Source of the DNA: a bacterium
Lineage (GTDB): Bacteria > Bdellovibrionota > FAC87 > UBA2466
Assembly: GCA_022842225.1 (NCBI GenBank)
Contig: JALHPX010000118.1
Span: 1 to 8,580, forward strand
Length of the DNA: 8,580 bases
Direction: 5' to 3'
Part shown: positions 1 through 6,700 of the stretch, in pieces
Layout: each line of letters starts with the position of its first letter
How positions within the stretch are numbered: the stretch's first letter is position 1
The notes under the pieces: generated by a model
Database searches by the model: none
What the model was told of the DNA's origin: nothing
What the model saw: the letters and a program-made list of their open reading frames with translations, nothing else
Made by a program: the position numbers and the translations under genes

Positions 1-642
1 AGCTCGCATCTTAAGAGTGAATCGGATCACGGTCGTCCGGAAATTCCGGTTTCTGGCGCAACAGTGTCGCATCGCCCAATCTGAATTTCTCACGCGGTTT
101 GAAAACGCGAAGTTGGAACAAGTGGTTTTTGATGAGATGGAAACCTTCGAACATACGAAATTTAAGCCGCTCAGCATTGCACTGGCGGTTACTCCTCAAC
201 GGGAAATTCTTTTTACCGAAGTTGCGCGAATCCCGCTAAAGGGCTTTTGGCGGCTAAATCGCGAAAAAAGTATGGGTATCGAAAGGACGAAAGGCCGCGG
301 GCTCTTCGCAGGATGTTCGACGAACTAAAAAAGCTGGTGAAACCCGATGCTCTATTCAAATCCGACCAAAACCCCAGCTACCCATTCCATCTGCGTAAGT
401 ATTTCCCCAATGCGCGACACGAAACAACCAAAGGTGGCAGGAGTGCAATTGTAGGTCAGGGGGAATTAAAGAAGCTAGGTTGGGATCCAATTTTTTGTTT
501 GAATCACACTGCGGCTATGTTTCGTGCCAACATGAACCGAATGTTCCGAAAGACTTGGTGCACAACCAAAACGCGAAGAGGACTGAGCGATCACCTGGCT
601 CTGTACACGCACTACCACAATGAAAATCTTGTCTTCGGCTAA
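1..642 (+). pseudogene. DDE transposase of an insertion sequence, 5'-partial and frameshifted
   Basis: The reading frame enters from the left edge (no stop before position 17) with a helix-turn-helix-like stretch, followed by FDEMETFEH. The first catalytic Asp is encoded at 131-133. Homology then jumps to the -1 frame between about 230 and 246 and runs on through KSDQNP (second Asp, 364-366) and GQGELKK (Glu, 463-465). It ends with the arginine-rich NHTAAMFRANMNRMFRKTW region and a TAA at 640-642. The original frame runs into a stop at 326-328 without the last two catalytic residues. Together the pieces form one DDE transposase resembling IS1-like elements, though I cannot fix the family. The break is most simply a one-base deletion, but the heptamer AAAGGGC at 238-244 sits in the correct register for -1 slippage, so a functional frameshifted product is not excluded. 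The N-terminus and left inverted repeat are outside the window. Confidence 0.82.
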
Positions 643-677
643 TCCACAATTTGCTGGAAACGAAATCTCAGCGGCTT

Positions 678-703
678 AAAAAAACACAGGCATGTAGGCC
701 AGT
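678..703 (-). terminator. possible intrinsic terminator of the ATP-grasp gene
   Basis: Reading the minus strand just past the ATP-grasp stop codon, ACTGGC and GCCTGT can pair around a 6-nt loop with one internal U-U mismatch. The stem is followed after one base by a run of seven T (seven A at 678-684 on the plus strand). The short imperfect stem makes this a moderate call. The position, 11 nt downstream of the stop, is what one would expect. Confidence 0.5.
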
Positions 704-713
704 TTCGAATCGA

Positions 714-2195
714 CTAGGGCCACGGCCAGCGAATATAGTCTCGCCACCGGGGAGTTCGAAACCGGTACAAGTCCCCGCTTGTTTCCCAGTCGCGCACCGA
801 AGCCTCCGCCCCATCCACGACTTGCTCCGAACCCACAATATTGATCACCCCTGGACCTTCAAAAAGATCTTGCGCAGGTCCTGCCCAATGGCCTGCCTGC
901 AAATGCAACGAGGCCGATTGAAAACCGGGAATTCTTTGCCGGAATTCTTCTTCGGTAGGTACCTCGCCAATGAGGCCCTTAGTCGGCGGCCCCAAAAGTT
1001 CAACCTGGACGCCGTGAAACTTCGGAATATTTTCTCCCGCAATCACGCGCGCATACTCGTCTGGATTGAACATCGATAGAAGGTGCAGCGAGATGGAATC
1101 GTAACCTCCGGCCGCGCGCGCTAATCCTGGAATGCCACCGCCGCCTGGCCGCGCACCCGCTTCAATAAAGTAAATCTCTGGTGGGAAACTGCCGTTCCTC
1201 ACAAATACTTCGATGTGCAACACACCGTCGGTCATCTCGTAAGCCTTGGCGACACCACTGGCCACTCCTAAGAACGGCGAATAAAGCGGATCATTTTTGT
1301 GCAGGTGCAACAATCGGGTGGTGCGGTAGGTGATCCGGCCGTCGATTTCTTCTTTGTTGTAGACGAGACATTCCGCAAGGCTTGCCCCGTGCTGGGGATT
1401 CACTACGGCATCAACCACGTACTCGGTAAAATCACTGCGCGAGATATAGGGTTGCACCAACATTGCGGTGCTGCGAATTCCTAGTGGATTCCATCTACCA
1501 AGAACCTTACGAAACGCATTGAAGAATTCGTCTTTGGATTTAACTGCCGTGACGCCGAAACTCCCAGCTGCATCGACCGGCTTCACCATCATGGGAAAAG
1601 TAAAACCTTGCGATTGCGCCCAATCCCAAGCCGAGCGGGCATCGGTGAATTGTCTGCCCGGGATGGTCTTTACAAATGGGCTTACCGCTTGAGCGGCGAG
1701 GTACTTGTTGCCCACGATATTTGAAGCCGCTGGCGACGTACCAGGGAGCGATAAGCCATTGGTTAGAAGCGCGCGCACGCGGGGCGAAGTCTCCGTGCCG
1801 GCAACAACGCGCAGCGTGTTCTTCTTAAAAGGTGTGAGCAGGCGAATGAGGTGATGGTGGCGCCCCGGGGTGTAGACGATGTTGGCGTCGTAGCTTGAGC
1901 GATTAAAGCTGCTGACCAGTCCTGGCGACATTTTAGCGGCGGTCTGAACATGAATGATGTTCAGTTGCGGAAACATTTTTCTTCCCAGCACGGCATAGTC
2001 GGCGCCCGCCGAAAGGCCATCGACCACCACGAGGGTGGGGCGGTCGGTAGGGAGGTTTGAGATTGCTTCTGCTTCGTAGTGGGGAAATTGTGCCCATGTT
2101 CCCTGATTAAAGAGCAATTCTGGGCACAGAAATAGTCCCTCCAAGCCAAGGGCCGATCGCGAAATCAGAAGTGCGAATAGCAGGACGCGAAACAT
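714..2195 (-). CDS. ATP-grasp ligase-like protein with N-terminal signal-like segment
   Basis: The protein is about 493 aa from the ATG at 2195. After the first ~20 residues comes a pre-ATP-grasp half with VVVDGLSAG (near residues 57-64). The ATP-grasp fold follows: NKYLAAQAV near 163, the nucleotide-binding segment VKPVDAAGSFGV (204-215), a Glu in LHIEVFV (~329), and IEAGARPGGGG (~344-354) supplying the metal-ligand Glu and Arg of the E-x-x-x-R type. Known relatives (carnosine synthase/BacD-like amino-acid ligases) join a carboxylate to an amine through an acyl phosphate; the substrate here cannot be read from sequence. The N-terminus MFRVLLFALLISRSALG looks like a Sec signal or membrane anchor, which is odd for an ATP-dependent enzyme. 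A 21-residue upstream extension from a TTG at 2258 is open, but the promoter at 2205-2233 lies inside it and argues for the ATG. No Shine-Dalgarno precedes the ATG. Confidence 0.82.
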   Translation of the reverse strand: MFRVLLFALLISRSALGLEGLFLCPELLFNQGTWAQFPHYEAEAISNLPTDRPTLVVVDGLSAGADYAVLGRKMFPQLNIIHVQTAAKMSPGLVSSFNRSSYDANIVYTPGRHHHLIRLLTPFKKNTLRVVAGTETSPRVRALLTNGLSLPGTSPAASNIVGNKYLAAQAVSPFVKTIPGRQFTDARSAWDWAQSQGFTFPMMVKPVDAAGSFGVTAVKSKDEFFNAFRKVLGRWNPLGIRSTAMLVQPYISRSDFTEYVVDAVVNPQHGASLAECLVYNKEEIDGRITYRTTRLLHLHKNDPLYSPFLGVASGVAKAYEMTDGVLHIEVFVRNGSFPPEIYFIEAGARPGGGGIPGLARAAGGYDSISLHLLSMFNPDEYARVIAGENIPKFHGVQVELLGPPTKGLIGEVPTEEEFRQRIPGFQSASLHLQAGHWAGPAQDLFEGPGVINIVGSEQVVDGAEASVRDWETSGDLYRFRTPRWRDYIRWPWP

Positions 2196-2204
2196 GAACA
2201 AAAA

Positions 2205-2233
2205 CTTATATCTAAGAAGAGCTTGCCCCACAA
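2205..2233 (-). promoter_or_regulatory. sigma70-type promoter for the ATP-grasp gene, giving a near-leaderless mRNA
   Basis: On the minus strand TTGTGG (2233-2228) is separated by exactly 17 nt from TATAAG (2210-2205). The -10 box matches the consensus at five of six bases and the -35 box at three of six. Transcription would begin near 2199-2197, only a few bases before the ATG at 2195. This agrees with the absence of a ribosome-binding site there. Confidence 0.5.
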
Positions 2234-2270
2234 TTGAGAATGTCTGAGGCCGTAGCAATTGCAGGGATAT

Positions 2271-2336
2271 CGGGGGCTTACCGGTTAGACTCGGGCTTAA
2301 CTCCCGTTAAAGCTACCTGAGCCAAGACGGCCCCCG
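2271..2336. repeat. nested inverted repeats, candidate structured RNA or operator
   Basis: CGGGGGC (2271-2277) is a perfect inverted match to GCCCCCG (2330-2336). Inside, CTCGGG (2291-2296) can pair with CCTGAG (2316-2321) using one G-U pair. At the centre TTAAC and GTTAA close a TCCC loop (2297-2310). Three stacked stems in 66 nt are unusual for an intergenic gap. If transcribed on the plus strand, it would lie in the 5' leader of the Tat-signal protein gene, 42 nt before its ATG. It does not match any riboswitch class I recognise, is not tRNA-like, and lacks a following T-run, so it is not an ordinary terminator. Confidence 0.45.
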
Positions 2337-2378
2337 TTGCTGGGATGAGGTTAACATTGAAAATAGGAGGGTTTTCTC

Positions 2379-2741
2379 ATGAACCGACGTGAGTTTTTAA
2401 AAGCGGCTTTGGTGCTGCCGATTGGATTTAGTTTCAGCAAAATCGTTCTCGCCACAGACGAGGATTTGAAATCGTTTGCCTATTACCAGGGGCTTTCACC
2501 GACGGAAAAGCGTAGCCCTAGTCGCACAGACGGCACCTACTCCGGCATGCCGCTCATCTTACGCGACGATATCGAGGCGGCGGTCGAAAAGACCTACGAT
2601 TTCTGGCACGGTCACGGGGCTAAGCATAAATTCACCCTGACCGAAGACCACTTTATCGATCTCCAGGATGGCCGCACGATTGAGGTTTACACCAGCGTCG
2701 TCACAGGCCACCGCCATGCGCTGCGCGTAGTGGGAACTTGA
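2379..2741 (+). CDS. small Tat-signal exported protein with His clusters
   Basis: The protein is 120 aa, starting at an ATG 8 nt after a strong AGGAGG (2365-2370). The N-terminus NRREFLK is a twin-arginine motif, followed by a hydrophobic stretch and a VLA cleavage site near residue 25, so it should be exported folded by the Tat system. The mature part (~95 aa) has His at 77, 79 and 83 (HGHGAKH), at 91, and at 111 and 113 (GHRH). These fall within two short strand-like blocks, FTLTEDHF and ALRVV. Paired H-x-H clusters on a Tat substrate suggest metal (copper or zinc) binding, which is inference; I do not recognise the family. Downstream after 31 nt is the 63-aa helical protein gene on the same strand. 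Confidence 0.82.
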   Translation: MNRREFLKAALVLPIGFSFSKIVLATDEDLKSFAYYQGLSPTEKRSPSRTDGTYSGMPLILRDDIEAAVEKTYDFWHGHGAKHKFTLTEDHFIDLQDGRTIEVYTSVVTGHRHALRVVGT

Positions 2742-2772
2742 TTCCGCGCATTGGCCCTTATATTTTGCAGAG

Positions 2773-2964
2773 ATGGATCCAGAGATTTCCAAAAAGCTCG
2801 CCGATTTGCGCCGCCTAGAACGGCAGGCCAAGCAGTTGCTCTATAAAATGGATCGCATTGAGTCGGAGTGGAATTCCGTAAAACAGGAATTAAAAGACAA
2901 GGGCCGAGAAATCTCTCACCAGCTTGGCGACGTGCTGCACCGATTTCGCAAGAAATCTATCTAA
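2773..2964 (+). CDS. 63-aa charged helical (coiled-coil-like) protein
   Basis: The predicted protein is strongly charged and almost wholly helical, with heptad-like spacing of Leu/Ile (ISKKLADLRRLERQAKQLL onward) and no Cys or signal peptide, so it should be cytoplasmic. No family is recognised. The Shine-Dalgarno is poor (GCAGAG directly before the ATG). A TATATT box at 2759-2764 lies 8 nt before the ATG, with TTGATT 15 nt further upstream, so a separate near-leaderless transcript is possible. The last 8 nt overlap the convergent RNA methyltransferase gene. Small and without known homology, but the intact frame and uninterrupted amphipathic helix support a real gene. Confidence 0.6.
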   Translation: MDPEISKKLADLRRLERQAKQLLYKMDRIESEWNSVKQELKDKGREISHQLGDVLHRFRKKSI

Positions 2965-4219
2965 CGAAAACTCCCACCATCTCCACGTGGTGCGACCAAT
3001 GGAATTGATCCACGATCTGAACCGATTTGAGTCGGTAGCCACCGCCGCAGAGGATGCGGGCGTCGCGTGCAAATGTTGCTGGATTGCAAGAGACTCCGAC
3101 GATAACAGGCACCTTTGCGTTCTTTAACGCCATAGCTTGCTCGGGCGAGCCCGCACGTGGCGGATCAAAGACAATCGCGTCGTACTGATTTGCTTCTTCT
3201 CTGCGCAGCGGATTGCGGAACAAATCGCGGCGAACTGCGCGCAGCTGTCTACCTCGAGCAGCCTTACCCAACGCCGAAACCGCCTCTTGGGAGCTTTCAA
3301 AACAATCGACGGAGCCACGCGCCAGCATGGGGCCTGAGAAGGTGCCACATCCTGAGAAGAGGTCGGCAAACTTTCCCTTTTCGGGTAATGCAGCCAACAC
3401 ACAATCCACGAGTGCACGTTCGCCATTTACCGTCGGCTGAAGGAAGGCATCCGGCGGCAAATTTACTTTGAGTCCGCCGAACGTCGCTGTAACGGGTTGG
3501 TGACTGGCAATAATCTTGATGGCGGCTTCTTCACTCTCGCGCCAAGCAATTCTGCACAGCGAAGTGATTTCTAATAGCGGCTCTAAGTATTGAACAACTT
3601 GCGAATCGGGAACGCCCGTTCTGCCAATTGGTCCCGTGATCAACATGTCTGCGCTGTCGCCAACCACTTGTAAGAAAACATCAGTCGGAGTGTAGGCGCG
3701 CAAGACAGGTCCAATATAATTCTGAACCGCGTTGCGCAACGACAGCAGCTTGGGATCGCCCACCAAACAACTCTTCACATCGGCAATTTGCTTACTGCGA
3801 CGGCGGTAGTAGCCCATCACCACTTTATCTCGTTGCTTGAAAGCCGCAAACGTCGCACGTCGGCGTTTTTTCTCACCGATAAAAATCGGTTCCTTCCATT
3901 CTTGTGGCTGCAGGCGCTGTTTCGTCAGCGCTTCCTTTACTACTTCCACTTTCCAATCACGGTAGTACTGCTCGTCTAGATGCTGGAGGGTGCAATTGCC
4001 GCAGCTTTCGTAATGCGGGCACGGCGCAGGCACGCGGTAAGGTGAGGACTCCAAAAGTTCCGTGATTTCCCCGCGGTGAATGCCGCGAGAATCAATCTGA
4101 AGGCGGATGCTTACCTTGTCGCCAGGAATGGCCCGGTCCACAAAAATAGGGCCGCTAAGGCCTTCGCAAATCCCGTCGCCTTTGGGACCCAGCTGCAAAA
4201 TGGTGAGGTCGGTTGCCAT
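2957..4219 (-). CDS. RNA m5U methyltransferase, TrmA/RlmD (RumA) family, with Fe-S cluster
   Basis: The 420-aa protein has the full layout of 23S rRNA uracil-5-methyltransferases (E. coli RlmD, 433 aa). An N-terminal TRAM-like OB domain (1-58) is followed by four Cys for a 4Fe-4S cluster (C67, C73, C76 in CPHYESCGNC, and C151). The SAM-binding loop is DLFSGCGTF (286-294), followed by DPPRAG (352-357), the nucleophile C378 in VSCNP, and the general-base Glu in HHVEMV (E413). All catalytic residues are present. It should transfer a methyl group from SAM to C5 of a specific uridine, most likely in 23S rRNA, but which position (RlmD-, RlmC- or TrmA-like) cannot be decided from sequence alone. It starts at the ATG at 4219 with no clear Shine-Dalgarno, 56 nt downstream of the alkylguanine methyltransferase gene and probably co-transcribed with it. 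Confidence 0.93.
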   Translation of the reverse strand: MATDLTILQLGPKGDGICEGLSGPIFVDRAIPGDKVSIRLQIDSRGIHRGEITELLESSPYRVPAPCPHYESCGNCTLQHLDEQYYRDWKVEVVKEALTKQRLQPQEWKEPIFIGEKKRRRATFAAFKQRDKVVMGYYRRRSKQIADVKSCLVGDPKLLSLRNAVQNYIGPVLRAYTPTDVFLQVVGDSADMLITGPIGRTGVPDSQVVQYLEPLLEITSLCRIAWRESEEAAIKIIASHQPVTATFGGLKVNLPPDAFLQPTVNGERALVDCVLAALPEKGKFADLFSGCGTFSGPMLARGSVDCFESSQEAVSALGKAARGRQLRAVRRDLFRNPLRREEANQYDAIVFDPPRAGSPEQAMALKNAKVPVIVGVSCNPATFARDARILCGGGYRLKSVQIVDQFHWSHHVEMVGVFVR

Positions 4220-4275
4220 GGCGGCTATTAAACATAAATCCGAGTTGAAAGGAATAGACGGCGGACAAAGAGGCG

Positions 4276-4749
4276 CTAAGAAGCTATCTCTTCGCTCTCA
4301 AGCCCCTCTAATTCCAATAACTTGCTCTTCATTTTCAATCCGCCCGAATAGCCTCCCAATCCACCATCGGCTGCAATCACTCGGTGGCAAGGCACAACGA
4401 TGCAAACCGGGTTCTTACCGTTTGCGGATCCAACGGCACGGACTGCCTTGGGGCTGTGAATGCGGGTAGCAATATCTCGGTAAGAAACGGTGGTGCCGTA
4501 TGGAATCTTGATCAATTCTGCCCAGACTTTCTTCTGAAAATCGGTGCCTTCTAAATCGAGTGGCACGGAGAATTTTTTTCGTTCGCCACTAAAATACTCG
4601 TGTAGTTGGCGGGAGGCGGAATCGAGCACCTTGGATGACTCTACAGGAACGGCTTGCTTCTTTTTATAGATCCCGCGTAGACCCTTATCTGAAGCCACTA
4701 AATACAGTTCTCCCACTGGGGATGGAATTTTTCTCTGCGAGAGGGACAT
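4276..4749 (-). CDS. ogt: methylated-DNA--protein-cysteine methyltransferase
   Basis: This 157-aa suicide DNA-repair protein takes alkyl groups from O6-alkylguanine (and O4-alkylthymine) onto its own cysteine. It shows the active site VVPCHRV with acceptor C121, the arginine finger in KAVRAVGSANGKNP (R104), the helix-turn-helix entry FQKKVWAELIKIPYGTTVSY (71-90), and GGYSGG after the active site. Length and lack of an AdaA-type zinc domain match Ogt rather than Ada. An in-frame ATG exists 45 nt upstream (4794). The start at 4749 is preferred because AAGGAG lies 8 nt before it and the homology begins right after it (IPSPVGELYLVASDKGLRGI). It is divergent from the large exported protein gene and sits upstream of the RNA methyltransferase. 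Confidence 0.94.
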   Translation of the reverse strand: MSLSQRKIPSPVGELYLVASDKGLRGIYKKKQAVPVESSKVLDSASRQLHEYFSGERKKFSVPLDLEGTDFQKKVWAELIKIPYGTTVSYRDIATRIHSPKAVRAVGSANGKNPVCIVVPCHRVIAADGGLGGYSGGLKMKSKLLELEGLESEEIAS

Positions 4750-4757
4750 AGTCTTTG

Positions 4758-4763
4758 CTCCTT
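4758..4763 (-). promoter_or_regulatory. ribosome-binding site that fixes the ogt start
   Basis: AAGGAG on the minus strand lies 8 nt upstream of the ATG at 4749. The alternative ATG at 4794 has no such site. Confidence 0.75.
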
Positions 4764-4828
4764 TTAGCGGGCGGATCATTTGCGGCACAGGCATTGCTAG
4801 TTAAATACCGAATCTACAGGTAACTCAT

Positions 4829-6700
4829 ATGCTTCGGGGGCAAGACAATCAATTCAATTGGTTAGCCGTGGCCATTTCGGTCATTGCCTCCGTATGCTGT
4901 CAGAATGCGATTTGTGCCGACCCAAAGGTCGACACGGAAAACAGCATCAATATAAATCATGCGCCCGCAAGGCCGCAGGGGCCAGTCGAGAGTGGCGTGC
5001 GGGTGTCTCAGCCGAGGCTGGTCCGTCGTGAGAATCAGACTTTCCTCACCGTGTTGGTAAATCGGCCGGGGCCTTCCGGTGTGCCGGTGATGCAGCAAGA
5101 AGTGCTGGATATTGGACCCGCCAATTTATATGCGCTGGAGAAAATTCTCGATGCTGCTAAATCGGGAAACCGCGCCTATTCGCTCCCGGATGCCCATTCC
5201 GAGAGTCATCACGCTTTAGAGATGACGGGCAAAATCGCGATTACCGTCGACGATCAACTGCGAGTCACTTCGATCGAAGTGGAAGGTAAATATCTGACAG
5301 GACGCCCTGACCTGAAGTGGGAGAGGCTCTCTTACATTCGTTCCGATTTAGAAGTGCGCTCGCCCAGCCAGTTTCCGCGGCCGATGGCGGTGATGGCGAA
5401 TCGCGAAAACATCGGCGATGCGTTGTACTTTCCGCCGATTGATCCATTGGACAAGCCTTTTGTCATTCAGAGCTCCACGCGCTACGCAGTGCCGGATCTT
5501 TATATCCACTTGAATCAGGATATTCCCCAGAGTGCCTGGGGACTCAATGGAGAGAAAAAAGTAGAACTTCGTTATCCCGAGCTCTCCGGAAAAGTCAGTA
5601 ATCCCAAGGTCTATTCGCTAGCGGGTGGCGCCAAATCCCCAGCTTCGTTGGTCGGCACTTTAGATCAGCCACAGGATAATCCGCCTGCGCGCAAGCCGCT
5701 TTTTTCGAAAAGCGCAGTTGCACTTGTAAGCAAGCTGCCCGATGGTGCCGAGGAGTTGGGCATCCAAGCTGACGTGATCATGAAACGCGGGCATGGAGAC
5801 TACGAGCCAATGGCGGTGCCTGGAGAACTCGGCAGTCCAGTGCTTTATCGTCGTATCGATGGCCAGCTCGTAGTGCGTTTCGCAGTGCCTGGTGAGGAGA
5901 CGCCGCGCGAAATTTTCCTTTCGGAAGAGGAAAGCAAAAGACTCAAGCCCTATATCGATGCGCGACAAGACGGGAAGCAGATCTGGTTGAACACCGGCAA
6001 AGGCATGATGAAGTTCGACGATTTAGTCGAGCTAACGGTGGACGAAGACGGAAAGACTTTGTCGGTACGGAATCGGTTTTGGTCGGGGGTCATCCCGGAT
6101 CGGCAGGAGTCGCCAAGTGAACGGCCTGTTCGAGATCCTCGGATGGAAAAATCGCACCGCTATTTTGGACTGGGTCGCGCGGCTGCATTTATTGAAACGC
6201 GCGAGGGTGCAGCCGAAGCAACTCCCGCGATTGTGAAGCAGGGTGGGAAGAAATTTTTCGCTCTCTTGGTGCCGGCAGCAGACGATTCCTCGCGCGCGGT
6301 TCTCAAAGTGGTTTGGTCAAATAGTGCAAATAATCCCCAAGAGGCCACCTACCTCGTTGGTGGCGATGAGGTCGACTACGCGATCAAGAAACATTTCCAT
6401 TCTGGGGACGCGATCGAGATTGAAATGCACGATCACAATCGAGGTATTTCCATTCGGGTAGGTGGCGGTAAAGCCGAGCCATTTGATAATTTCGCGTTTA
6501 AAGATCACGGCTTTGCAGATAGCCAATGGGTGGGCGAAGATAGTTCCTCAGGCAAGTCTTTATCCTTCCAAGCGAAGAAAGACCTGTGGAAAACAAGCGA
6601 TGAAATAAAAGCCGGCGAAGCGCGCCAAAGTGCGAACGGTGGCAACCGCTGCTCTGAATATTTTAAGAGAATGGGCGATGACGAAATTCACTCTGATTAA
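4829..6700 (+). CDS. large exported protein of unknown function, possibly three repeated beta domains
   Basis: The 623-aa protein has a Sec signal peptide (hydrophobic core at residues ~11-22, cleavage near ICA-D at 30-31) and no further membrane segment, so it should be periplasmic or outer-surface. No family is recognised. Three regions share a pattern of strand, acidic helix and strand: ~60-155 (RLVRRENQTFLTVLV through ITVDDQLRVTSIEVEG), ~335-417 (VLYRRIDGQLVVRFAV through ELTVDEDGKTLSVRNR) and, more weakly, ~465-547 (AIVKQGGKKFFALLVP through IEIEMHDHNRGISIRVGG). The linkers are Pro-rich. This suggests an internally duplicated beta-rich adhesin- or scaffold-like protein; that is inference by eye. 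The ATG at 4829 has a weak AGGT-type ribosome-binding site. The 3' end overlaps the DUF4112 gene by 23 nt. Confidence 0.85.
   Translation: MLRGQDNQFNWLAVAISVIASVCCQNAICADPKVDTENSININHAPARPQGPVESGVRVSQPRLVRRENQTFLTVLVNRPGPSGVPVMQQEVLDIGPANLYALEKILDAAKSGNRAYSLPDAHSESHHALEMTGKIAITVDDQLRVTSIEVEGKYLTGRPDLKWERLSYIRSDLEVRSPSQFPRPMAVMANRENIGDALYFPPIDPLDKPFVIQSSTRYAVPDLYIHLNQDIPQSAWGLNGEKKVELRYPELSGKVSNPKVYSLAGGAKSPASLVGTLDQPQDNPPARKPLFSKSAVALVSKLPDGAEELGIQADVIMKRGHGDYEPMAVPGELGSPVLYRRIDGQLVVRFAVPGEETPREIFLSEEESKRLKPYIDARQDGKQIWLNTGKGMMKFDDLVELTVDEDGKTLSVRNRFWSGVIPDRQESPSERPVRDPRMEKSHRYFGLGRAAAFIETREGAAEATPAIVKQGGKKFFALLVPAADDSSRAVLKVVWSNSANNPQEATYLVGGDEVDYAIKKHFHSGDAIEIEMHDHNRGISIRVGGGKAEPFDNFAFKDHGFADSQWVGEDSSSGKSLSFQAKKDLWKTSDEIKAGEARQSANGGNRCSEYFKRMGDDEIHSD
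6665..6670 (+). promoter_or_regulatory. ribosome-binding site for the DUF4112 gene, inside the upstream gene
   Basis: AAGAGA lies 7 nt before the ATG at 6678 and is itself coding sequence of the preceding gene. It favours 6678 over the alternative start at 6630, which would add 16 non-conserved residues. Confidence 0.5.

Noticed and set aside
642..713. Right inverted repeat of the insertion sequence.
   Set aside because: The left end is outside the window, so no matching repeat or target duplication can be identified.
651..1079. Plus-strand open frame of 142 aa opposite the ATP-grasp gene.
   Set aside because: It lies almost wholly antisense to a protein with clear ATP-grasp motifs and has no recognisable features of its own.
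2271..2336. The 7-bp outer stem and spacing suggested a tRNA-like cloverleaf.
   Set aside because: There is no T-arm sequence before the 3' half, no usable anticodon arm, and the inner stems are nested rather than side by side.
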